From positions 186,001 through 250,000 of the forward strand of contig CAJTEE010000005.1 of the NCBI GenBank assembly GCA_910575275.1: 64,000 nt of DNA, read 5' to 3'. Below are positions 27,847 to 36,000 of this stretch, in pieces. A program made the position numbers and the translations under genes. The notes beneath the pieces are model-generated. The model did no database searches. It was given only the letters and a program-made list of their open reading frames with translations, and was not told the DNA's origin. Position 1 is the stretch's first letter. Every line of letters starts with the position of its first letter. This DNA comes from Lachnospiraceae bacterium (GTDB lineage Bacteria > Bacillota > Clostridia > Lachnospirales > Lachnospiraceae).

Positions 27847-27993
27847 ACGGACATGCAAAACGCCACGGTAAATCTTTCTGCGCCTGCATGTGGCATATCA
27901 TCATGAATGAACGTACACAAGGCGCATTTGGAATCCCTGAATCAAATCGCCTGTGGCGATGAAAGTTTGAGCGAAAAAATGCGGAGGTTCGGA

Positions 27994-28779
27994 ATGAGTG
28001 CAGTGTATACTTTGGGAATCGACGTCGGTTCCACTGCGTCCAAATGTATTATTTTAAAGGATGGAAGCGAGATCGCCGCGAAGTCCCTGATTGATGTAGG
28101 AGCGGGGACAAGCGGGCCGAAGCGGGCCATTGACATGGTGCTTTCCGAGGCGGGTATGAAGCGGGAGGACATGGCATTCGTCCTGGCGACCGGATACGGG
28201 CGCAATTCTCTGATGGGGCTTGCCGACAAGCAGATGAGCGAGCTTTCCTGCCATGCGCGGGGGGCAGCTTTTCTGTTTCCGGAGGTTCATACCGTGATCG
28301 ACATCGGCGGGCAGGATGTGAAGGTGCTTCATATCGAAAAAGGAGCCATGACCAATTTTCAGATGAACGATAAATGCGCTGCGGGAACGGGGCGGTTTCT
28401 TGACGTGATGGCGCGTGTGCTGGAGGTGAAGGTCGAGGAGCTCGGGGATCTGGGCGCCAAATCTCAGAAGAAGGTGGGGATCAGCTCCACCTGTACCGTA
28501 TTTGCGGAGAGTGAAGTAATTAGCCAGCTTGCGATGGGGACGGACAAATGTGACATCATCGACGGCATCCACCGCTCGGTCGCGGGGCGTGTTGCCGGGC
28601 TTGCGCACCGGATCGGGGTCGTCCCGCAGGTTGTCATGACCGGCGGAGTCGCGCAGAATGCCGGCGTCGTAAACGCGCTCCGGGCAGAGCTCGGCTGTGA
28701 GATCAAGACTTCCCCGCTGACGCAGTATAACGGCGCGCTGGGGGCTGCCCTGTTTGCATGGCAGGCGGCTACCCGGTAA
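27994..28779 (+). CDS. hgdC: 2-Hydroxyglutaryl-CoA dehydratase activator (component A)
   Basis: A 261-residue BadF/BadG-type ATPase. [14 protein letters not shown] is the phosphate loop of the actin-like fold. [13 protein letters not shown] and [12 protein letters not shown] supply the two cysteines per subunit that hold the [4Fe-4S] cluster across the dimer, and [13 protein letters not shown] closes the ATP site. It transfers one high-energy electron to HgdAB. ATG at 27994 with GGAGG upstream matches the family start; an upstream in-frame ATG at 27907 lacks support. Confidence 0.94.
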   Translation: MSAVYTLGIDVGSTASKCIILKDGSEIAAKSLIDVGAGTSGPKRAIDMVLSEAGMKREDMAFVLATGYGRNSLMGLADKQMSELSCHARGAAFLFPEVHTVIDIGGQDVKVLHIEKGAMTNFQMNDKCAAGTGRFLDVMARVLEVKVEELGDLGAKSQKKVGISSTCTVFAESEVISQLAMGTDKCDIIDGIHRSVAGRVAGLAHRIGVVPQVVMTGGVAQNAGVVNALRAELGCEIKTSPLTQYNGALGAALFAWQAATR

Positions 28780-28827
28780 GGGTATTGTTAAACAAGTACT
28801 CTATAAATGTAAGGAGGATAAATCATT

Positions 28828-30267
28828 ATGGCAAAACAAGTGAGTCCGGGCGTTCTCGCCCTCAGAAAGGTCGTCGATGACGTCCATACAGAGGCGCGTG
28901 AAGCCAAAAAGAGAGGAGAATTAGTCGGCTGGTCGTCATCCAAGTTCCCGTGCGAGCTTGCGGCCGCCTTTGATCTTCATGTCATGTATCCGGAAAACCA
29001 GGCGGCCGGCATCGCGGCCAACCGCTACGGCGAGCTGCTCTGTCAGGCGGCCGAGGATCTGGGCTATGACAACGATATCTGCGGCTATGCACGCATCAGC
29101 CTGGCATATGCGGACGGTAAGCGGGCAGCGCGTAAGTTTGACCCGGAGACCGGTGAATACGTCATTGATCCGAGCACCGGGAAACCGCTCAAGGATGCCG
29201 AAGGCAAGGTCGTCATCGACCCGGAGACCGGAAAGCCGAAGAAAGATCCGAAAACCCAGACGCCGTATATCGTTTTGGATGATCTGAATGAGATTAATGC
29301 ACTGCCGGATGGCCCAGAGAAGGAGCGCCGCTTGGCCGCGATTTCACCGATCCGTCAGATGCAGATTCCGCAGCCGGATTTCGTGCTCTGCTGCAACAAC
29401 ATCTGCAACTGTATGACCAAGTGGTATGAGAATATCGCGCGTATGCATAATATCCCGCTGATCATGATCGACATTCCCTACAACAACACGGTTGAGGTTG
29501 AGGATTCCAACGTCAAATACGTCCGTGCGCAGTTTGACAAGGCGATCAAGCAGCTCGAGGAGCTGACCGGCAAGAAATTTGACGAGAAGAAATTTGAGCA
29601 GGCGTGTGCGAATGCGAACCGTACGGCAAGAGCCTGGTTAAAGGTCTGCGATTATTTGCAGTACAAACCGGCTCCGTACAGCGGCTTTGACCTGTTTAAC
29701 CATATGGCGGACGTCGTGACCGCCCGTGCGAAGGTGGAGGCGGCCGAGGCATTTGAGCTTCTGGCAAAGGATCTGGAGGAAACCGTAAAGAAGGGCGAGA
29801 CTACGACTCCGTTCCCGGAGAAGTACCGCGTCATGTTCGAGGGGATTCCGTGCTGGCCGAAGCTTCCGGCTCTTTTCAAGCCGCTTAAGGAGCACGGTGT
29901 AAACGTGACCGCCGTCGTCTATGCCCCGGCCTTCGGCTTTGTCTACAATAACATCGACGAGATGGCACGTGCTTATTATAAAGCGCCGAACTCGGTCTGC
30001 ATCGAGCAGGGTGTTGACTGGCGTGAGGGAATTTGCCGTGATAACAAGGTAGACGGCGTCCTGGTGCATTATAATAGAAGCTGCAAGCCGTGGAGCGGCT
30101 ATATGGCCGAGATGCAGCGCCGCTTTACCAATGATTTGGGCGTACCGTGCGCCGGTTTCGATGGCGACCAGGCAGACCCGCGCAACTTCAATGCCGCGCA
30201 GTACGAGACCCGCGTGCAGGGCCTTGTGGAGGCAATGGAAGCAAACCAGCAGGCAAAGGAGGCATAA
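28828..30267 (+). CDS. hgdA: 2-Hydroxyglutaryl-CoA dehydratase subunit alpha
   Basis: A 479-residue subunit of the radical dehydratase. GWSSSKFPCELAAAF and CCNNICNCMTKWYENIA contain the cysteines for the cluster, and ENQAAGIAANRYGE is typical. Residues about 107-145 include a duplicated VIDP-x-TGKP unit, a surface insertion also known in close homologues. With HgdB it removes water from (R)-2-hydroxyglutaryl-CoA to give glutaconyl-CoA. A TAAGGAGG site precedes the ATG. Confidence 0.94.
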   Translation: MAKQVSPGVLALRKVVDDVHTEAREAKKRGELVGWSSSKFPCELAAAFDLHVMYPENQAAGIAANRYGELLCQAAEDLGYDNDICGYARISLAYADGKRAARKFDPETGEYVIDPSTGKPLKDAEGKVVIDPETGKPKKDPKTQTPYIVLDDLNEINALPDGPEKERRLAAISPIRQMQIPQPDFVLCCNNICNCMTKWYENIARMHNIPLIMIDIPYNNTVEVEDSNVKYVRAQFDKAIKQLEELTGKKFDEKKFEQACANANRTARAWLKVCDYLQYKPAPYSGFDLFNHMADVVTARAKVEAAEAFELLAKDLEETVKKGETTTPFPEKYRVMFEGIPCWPKLPALFKPLKEHGVNVTAVVYAPAFGFVYNNIDEMARAYYKAPNSVCIEQGVDWREGICRDNKVDGVLVHYNRSCKPWSGYMAEMQRRFTNDLGVPCAGFDGDQADPRNFNAAQYETRVQGLVEAMEANQQAKEA

Positions 30268-30270
30268 ACA

Positions 30271-31422
30271 ATGAGTATCAATGCATTATTGGATGAATTT
30301 AAGATAAAGGCGGCCAGCCCCAAGAAGCAGCTTGCCGAATACAAGGCCCAGGGCAAGAAGGTCATCGGTGTGCTGCCGTATTATGCACCGGAGGAGCTCG
30401 TCTATGCCGCCGGCATGGTGCCGATGGGGATCTGGGGCTCCAATACAAAATCCATCAGCCGTGCGAAGGAATACTGCGCGACCTTCTATTGTACGATCGC
30501 ACAGCTTGCTCTGGAAATGCTGTTAGACGGCACAATGGACGGCCTGGACGGCATCATTACGCCGACCATCTGCGACACGCTGCGCCCGATGAGCCAGAAC
30601 TTCCGTGTTTCCATGGGCGAGAAGATGGCGGTTATTTTCCTTGCGCATCCGCAGAACCGGTTTGAGGATTTTGGCCTGCAGTTCTGCATCGACCAGTATA
30701 CGCATGTGAAAAAAGAGCTTGAAAAGGTCGCAGGAAAGGAAATGACCGACGAGGCGATTCAGGATGCGATCAAGGTTTACAACAAAGCCCGTGCGGCGCG
30801 CCGTACGTTTGTCAAGCTGGCAAACGAGCACTGCGACGTGATTACACCGGTGAAGCGTTCGGCTGTTCTGAAGGCATTCTACTTCATGGAGAAGCCGGAA
30901 TACATCGAAAAGCTGAACGAGCTGAATGAGGAGCTCTCCAAGCTTCCGGCCTGTGACTGGAAGGGGACGAAGGTCGTTACCTCCGGTATTATCTGCGATA
31001 ATCCGAAGCTTTTGGAGATCTTTGAGGAGAACAGCATCGCGATCGCAGCGGATGATGTGGCGCATGAGAGCCGTTCCTTCCGTACGGATGCACCTGAAGA
31101 TGAGAAGGATCCGATGATGGCGCTCGCGAAGCAGTTTGCCAATATTGATTATGATGTCCTTCTCTACGATCAGGCGTCCTCGAAGAACCGCCGCGGTGAA
31201 TTCGTCGCGGATATGGTGAAGGAGAGCGGCGCGCAGGGCCTGGTGCTGTTCATGCAGCAGTTCTGCGACCCGGAGGAGATGGAATATCCGTATCTGAAGA
31301 AGGCGCTGGAGGAGAAAAACATTCCTCATATCAAGCTGGGCATCGACCAGCAGATGCGCGACTTCGGACAGGCGCAGACGGCCATTCAGGCGTTTGCGGA
31401 TGTGCTGGAGATGAGTAAGTAA
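30271..31422 (+). CDS. hgdB: 2-Hydroxyglutaryl-CoA dehydratase subunit beta
   Basis: A 383-residue subunit of the same HGD-D family. GVLPYYAPEELVYAAGMVPMG, EYCATFYC and TPTICDTLRPMSQNF carry the conserved cysteines. It starts 3 bases after hgdA, so the subunits are made together. It is the last gene before the operon terminator. A 2-hydroxyglutarate dehydrogenase gene, needed to feed the pathway, is not in the window. Confidence 0.94.
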   Translation: MSINALLDEFKIKAASPKKQLAEYKAQGKKVIGVLPYYAPEELVYAAGMVPMGIWGSNTKSISRAKEYCATFYCTIAQLALEMLLDGTMDGLDGIITPTICDTLRPMSQNFRVSMGEKMAVIFLAHPQNRFEDFGLQFCIDQYTHVKKELEKVAGKEMTDEAIQDAIKVYNKARAARRTFVKLANEHCDVITPVKRSAVLKAFYFMEKPEYIEKLNELNEELSKLPACDWKGTKVVTSGIICDNPKLLEIFEENSIAIAADDVAHESRSFRTDAPEDEKDPMMALAKQFANIDYDVLLYDQASSKNRRGEFVADMVKESGAQGLVLFMQQFCDPEEMEYPYLKKALEEKNIPHIKLGIDQQMRDFGQAQTAIQAFADVLEMSK

Positions 31423-31432
31423 GGAAAAAGAG

Positions 31433-31473
31433 TCCCGTCGGTTTCCCGTGGAGGAGACTGGCGGGATTTTTTG
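31433..31473 (+). terminator. Rho-independent terminator of the gcd/gct/hgd operon
   Basis: TCCCGTCGGTTTCC pairs with GGAGACTGGCGGGA (14 positions with G-U pairs) around a short loop, followed directly by TTTTTT at 31467-31472. It lies 10 bases after hgdB. Confidence 0.85.
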
Positions 31474-31605
31474 TTCCTGTTCACTCCGTTCCCGGGAATA
31501 TGCAAGACGCCATGCTAAATCGCCTGCGGCGATAGAGGTTTGCCAACTGTTCCACACATTCTTACGGCCAGCGCAGGAAATGCGCAGATCTATGTGAACG
31601 GTAAC
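31473..31605. repeat. Palindromic repeat, family 2, copy B
   Basis: GTTCCTGTTCAC at 31473-31484 and GTGAACGGTAAC at 31594-31605 form an imperfect inverted pair (10 of 12) and match the inner ends of copy A at 21657-21800. Inside is AATCGCCTGCGGCGAT, close to the ATCGCCGCAGGCGATT stretch in copy A. A TTTGCGTTT run follows both copies. A more decayed relative may lie at about 27793-27960. The 308-base gap after hgdB holds only the terminator, this repeat and the SOS promoter. Confidence 0.55.
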
Positions 31606-31643
31606 GATTTTTTTGCGTTTTTTTCGTTTCCGATAAGTTTCTA

Positions 31644-31693
31644 TTGACAAACAGAACGAATGTTCTTATAATAGAGATATAGAACAGATGTTT
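31644..31693 (+). promoter_or_regulatory. Consensus promoter with two SOS (LexA-type) boxes
   Basis: TTGACA at 31644-31649 and TATAAT at 31667-31672 have 17-base spacing, a perfect sigma-A promoter. GAACGAATGTTC (31654-31665) lies in the spacer and GAACAGATGTTT (31682-31693) just after the start region. GAAC-N4-GTTC is the LexA site of Firmicutes, so the promoter should be shut until DNA damage. Confidence 0.8.
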
Positions 31694-31730
31694 GCGATAC
31701 GCCGGCCGGATGTGAGAGGAGGTTGAATGT

Positions 31731-32006
31731 ATGCGGATTACAAAGAATACGATTTCCGGTATTAATTTTGAGAACGAGGATGCGCGTCTGCTTGTTTTGG
31801 ATATCGTGACGCATACGAACGCTCAAATCTATTATTGCGATACAGATATGGAGATCACGATTTTTATAGCGTTAAAAATCAGGGAGAAAGCGTATAAAGC
31901 AGAAAAGAAAGGTGAGAGGTACAGCCTGTCCCTGTCAGACTCCAGGCATATCCCGTTTAGAAGGCCCACGAGGCGTTTTACACCGCTTAAGCTGCTTGAT
32001 GCATAA
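31731..32006 (+). CDS. Small protein under the SOS promoter, function unknown
   Basis: A 91-residue protein with AGAGGAGGTTGAATGT before its ATG. The N-half looks like a small mixed alpha/beta fold (ISGINFENEDARLLVLD); the C-terminus is basic and Arg-rich (FRRPTRRFTPLKL). I do not recognise a family. It is the first gene behind the SOS-type promoter, so it may be a damage-induced regulator or inhibitor. Confidence 0.6.
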   Translation: MRITKNTISGINFENEDARLLVLDIVTHTNAQIYYCDTDMEITIFIALKIREKAYKAEKKGERYSLSLSDSRHIPFRRPTRRFTPLKLLDA

Positions 32007-32067
32007 TTCTCCCGACTAAGCTTCAAAATACTCCTAAAATGTTTTTAAACGATAGGAGTGTTATAGC

Positions 32068-32337
32068 TTGGAGGAAAAGGAGTATGCCAAAAGGAGAATC
32101 GCCTGTTCTGCCTGGTTTCCTGCAAACGGGAAACCGTTCCCTCGGCTTTTTAAGTTTAAAGATGATAACGGAGAGATACAAACGGTAAAGAATATCAGCG
32201 TTCACAGAATAGAAACGAAAAATCAGCTAAGCTGCCCGGTCAATGAATACGACTGCCGGGCCATTATCGGCGGATTGATGAGAGAGTTTAAAATTGTCTA
32301 TCGGCTAAAATCAGCCGAATGGTATGTAAGCTTTTAG
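32068..32337 (+). CDS. Small protein in the SOS operon, function unknown
   Basis: An 89-residue protein starting at TTG 32068, with AGGAG nine bases before it; no in-frame ATG is available. FPANGKPFPRLFKFKDDNGE and the YDCRAIIGGLMREFKIVYRLKSAEW ending look like a small beta-rich domain. No family is recognised. It probably shares the SOS promoter at 31644. Confidence 0.6.
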   Translation: MEEKEYAKRRIACSAWFPANGKPFPRLFKFKDDNGEIQTVKNISVHRIETKNQLSCPVNEYDCRAIIGGLMREFKIVYRLKSAEWYVSF

Positions 32338-32357
32338 AGCTTATAACAGAAAAAAAT

Positions 32358-32387
32358 GGACTACCACATTTTGTTATGTAGTAGTCC
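32358..32387 (-). terminator. Terminator of the minus-strand 84-residue gene
   Basis: GGACTACCACAT and ATGTAGTAGTCC form a 12-bp stem with one mismatch and loop TTTGTT. On the minus strand it is followed by a run of T (complement of AAAAAA at 32351-32356). Confidence 0.7.
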
Positions 32388-32401
32388 GCAGCAGCAAATA
32401 C

Positions 32402-32656
32402 TTATTGTTTATTTGCAAGCATTGCTAAAATCTCCTCTGCCGTTTTTCCGGATTCTTTTATCGCTTTCAGGAGCTTGGCTTCGTCGGCTTTTAATGCTTT
32501 TTTTGCGGCTTCTTTTTCGGCCTTGATTTGTTCTTTGTAAGCAATTTTCAGTTCATCCTTTGCAGTTTTCAATTCAGCTTCCAGCTTCTGTACCTTCTCA
32601 TATAATGTGGCCGCCTTACCCGTATAGGTGATCGCTTTTCTTACTCCTCTTGGCAT
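32402..32656 (-). CDS. Small basic coiled-coil protein
   Basis: An 84-residue, Lys/Ala/Glu-rich protein. A basic start (MPRGVRKAITYTGKAATLY) is followed by a long heptad-like coiled coil and a C-terminal helix-turn-helix-sized segment (IKESGKTAEEILAMLANK). The overall shape resembles small nucleoid-associated or phage DNA-binding proteins, but this is only a resemblance. AAAGGAGG precedes the ATG and a terminator follows. The 396 bases upstream to 33052 hold one terminator and no other gene. Confidence 0.65.
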   Translation of the reverse strand: MPRGVRKAITYTGKAATLYEKVQKLEAELKTAKDELKIAYKEQIKAEKEAAKKALKADEAKLLKAIKESGKTAEEILAMLANKQ

Positions 32657-32844
32657 TTGAGATAGACCTCCTTTATAAAATTAAAAGTAAGTATTAAAAT
32701 AAATGGTTAAAAAGTTAGCCAGTTATTTCTGCTTTTATTTAAGCTTATCATACACAAAAGGGTAAGAATTGTAAAGGGGAGAAAAGGAAAATTTGGAAAA
32801 CTAAATTTGGAAAACTACATAGATAGGAATAACAAGCGAAAATA

Positions 32845-32885
32845 AATAAGCCTACCTTGTACTTGGCCGTCTAGGTAGGCTTATT
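32845..32885 (-). terminator. Terminator of the tape-measure transcript
   Basis: AATAAGCCTACC and GGTAGGCTTATT form a perfect 12-bp stem with a 17-base loop; on the minus strand a T-rich TTATTTATTTTC follows. It lies about 170 bases after the tape-measure stop. The rest of the 32657-33052 gap shows only a weak CATCAG/CTGATG pair near 32948-32979. Confidence 0.65.
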
Positions 32886-33052
32886 GCCAATCCGACGCTA
32901 ACCACTTTGTGGGCGGCTGCCCCCTTATGTTTATACAATGGCACATTCATCAGGAAGATTCAAGCCTCATTTTCTGATGGATTCGGCATGAGAGCAATTC
33001 AAGAAGGCTTTTATCTGTAAAGATGAGGATATCCGAACGATTACAAATACAG

Positions 33053-36000
33053 CTATCTAAGATGATACCGAATCGACTTTTCAATCAGCTTAGGCACGTT
33101 GTCAACCTGGTGCTTGATCAGGGCTTCCACCTCATACCGTGACAGGCCGGAACCGTCAATCTGGATCAACGGCGAATGGACCTCCAGGCTTGCCCCGGTT
33201 CTTGTCGGAAGATTGTGGGAAAGATCGGCGATTCCGGTCCGATAAGGCGATACCTGTACCAGATCATGCAGCCGTTCCACTTCACTTGCATTGAAGACAT
33301 GGTCGCCCGAATCGAGCTGGCGCAGGGCCCCTTCCTTCGTGACAATCACTTCGGAGCCGAGCCCTTCCTCGTCTGTAAGCGCGAGCCGGGGCAGCGCATG
33401 CCGTGTCCCATGTTTGTAGACCACATCGTAATCCAGTTTTTCCAGTTCTTCCCGGCTTAGTATTCCGTCGGAATCATGATATTCCCCCTTTTCGTTCACA
33501 TAATAGTAGCCTTCGCCGCTCCCTGCCTCTACGACTGCATTCCGCGCCATGGTTCCATCCGCCGTGAGATAGTACCAGGTTCCGTCTTTCCCTTTTCGCC
33601 AGCTCGACCGCACCATCTGGCCGTTCGCCGGTTCGAAGTAGCGCCATTCTCCCTGCGAGTCATCCCAGCCGGTCAGCATATATCCCGCATCGTCAAATCC
33701 ATAGATCTTTTCTCCGATTTGATAGTATCCGCCGGATACATAGTCCTCCTCAGATGTTCCATACCACCAGCGCCTATTGTCTGCCGCCTTCTTCCAGCTT
33801 CCCCGGCCGGTCACGTCTTCATAGGAGGGTTCATAGGAGCCATGACCGCCGGCTGGGGAACCTGTCTGGGGTCTCCCCTCCCCGAAAGCGGGCAGGCTCT
33901 CAAATGCGCTCCAGTCGATGGAGTCGAGATCGTATTGGATTTGCGACACCATGTCCGAAAATACAGCCGTGAAGGATTGTGCCGCCTCGGTGGCGGAGGT
34001 GAAGGGGGTAAGCAGATCGTTTGTCAGTTCCATGCTGTAGGCGTCGGCATAGGCGCCCAGAGTCGTATATACGGCTGCATACTGGTTCCGCACCTGGCCC
34101 AGGTAGGTTTCAAGCAGGGCCTGCTGTTTGGCAAGATCCGTCCGAAGCTCCTCTGTCTCCTTCCTTTTTGCCTCCTCATAGGCCGCTCCATGCTCGTCCA
34201 GGGCCTCCTTCTGCCGGTCAACCGAATACGTATGCTGATAATCAGCAAGCTCCTGCCTGGTCTCCGATAGCTCCTGTTCCAGTTGGAGCCGTTTTGCCCG
34301 GCTTGCATGGTCCGATGCCAGGGAGAGCGTGGCGATCTGTTTTTCGAGGGCGGCAAGGCTCTGGTTAAAACCGGCCGTCTTTTTCTGATACTCGTCTAAG
34401 TCTTCTTCGGCCTCCAACGCCTCCTTTTTGGTGTCAATCAGCTCGTTCATGGCGTCGATTTCTTCCTCGATGGCCTGCTCCCGCAGATCAATGATTGCGT
34501 CCATGGCGTCTTTTGTGTCCATGGAGGCCTGCCGCTGTGCAGACTGGTATTCATAGAGCCGCTCATTGAACTCGTCCTGTGTGATGTCGCCGTTTTCCAG
34601 AGAGGCTTCCAGTGCCATGATCGCATTGGCGTATTCAGCCGCCTGCTTTTTGGCGTTAAGGAGCTGCTGTCCGTACAGGGCAACCTTGGCCAGGCCCTTG
34701 TCCGTCAACATTCCGCCGTTTGTGAGCCCTTCCTCACCGAGAAGGGAGCTTAAATCGGACAGCTCCGAACCGGAGGCTTTAAGCTTCTGGATCAAGTCGT
34801 CAAACGGCTTGAACCGCAGCTCTATGATCCGGTCCTTGAAATCCTCGACGGCGTCGGCACAGTCGAGCAGGCAGACCTTGATCTCGATCAGCTGCTCCTG
34901 CATTTCGTTCCATTTTTCGGAGCCTTTCTGTAAATCAGAGTGGGAGAGGGCCTGTGTGAGCTGTTCATACTCCTCCTCCAACTGGCGATAGACGGTGGCC
35001 TGGTCGTCGATCAGGTCCTGATAGTCGTGCTGATTTGGCATAGCCGTTCCCTGTTTTTCATAGAGCTCCAGCAGCTTCTGCTGGTAATTCGTGTACTGGT
35101 CCAACAGGGAGACAACCTGCTCGTAATCATGAAGGAGGTTGTCCAGCCGTTCTTCCTTCGTCTCCCGGATGGCTTCGTTGGTTTCCCGGATGGCTTCGCC
35201 GCTTTTCTGCGAACGTGTGTAGAGGTCGCGGTATGCATCGACCACCGTGCGGACACTTTCATCGAGGGAATTGAATTCCTCTGTCGTGAGTGTACCGTCC
35301 TCAATCTTACGCTTAAAAAGATCGGAGAGACCGAGGGAGAGCATCTCCTTCTGGTACAGGGCCTGTTCGGCCTGTAATTCAGAGAGCTTGTGGCTAAGCT
35401 GATCATAGATCGTGTCCTGAAGCTTATTTTTTGCCTGCCAGCCGACCGTCTCCTCCGCCTGTTCCCGGAGCGCCTCGACATTGGCGTCCAGGGTCTCGAT
35501 ATTGTCTGCAAAGCCTTCGGCGATGTTGTCCAGCTTTAACTTTGTAATCCCTTCAAGCTCCTGCCTGGTCTCCCAGGAGGTCTTTTTGATCTCCTGCGCC
35601 TTGCTATACCAGTTAGCATAGTCCGAGACGAGCTGTTTTGTAGTATCATCGAGCGGTTCGATGTCGATCGCACCGGTCTGCACCTTGTGTTTGAGGGAAT
35701 CGGACAGGGAGACCTGGTCGGCCTGTGCCAGGTAGCGGTCATAGGAGGCCGATAAGGCATCCAGCTTTGCCTTAAGCTGATCGAATACGGTATCCTGCAG
35801 TTCATTCTTTGCCTGCCAGCCGAGGGCATTGGCAGCCCGTTCCTGGAGAGCCCGGATCGTTTCATCGGTGCGGGAGAGGAGGGTTTCGATCCAGTCGTAG
35901 AAGTCCTTTGTAGATCGCTTCGAGGAGCCTGTGCCTGAACCGGAGGAACGCCTGCCTGCAGAGCCGGATTGGGGGACGGTCTTGTATTTCACCTTCCCGA

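Noticed and set aside
29140-29270. Duplicated VIDP-x-TGKP unit in hgdA as a novel insertion
   Set aside because: Recalled close homologues have a comparable insertion here and the total length is normal for the subunit.
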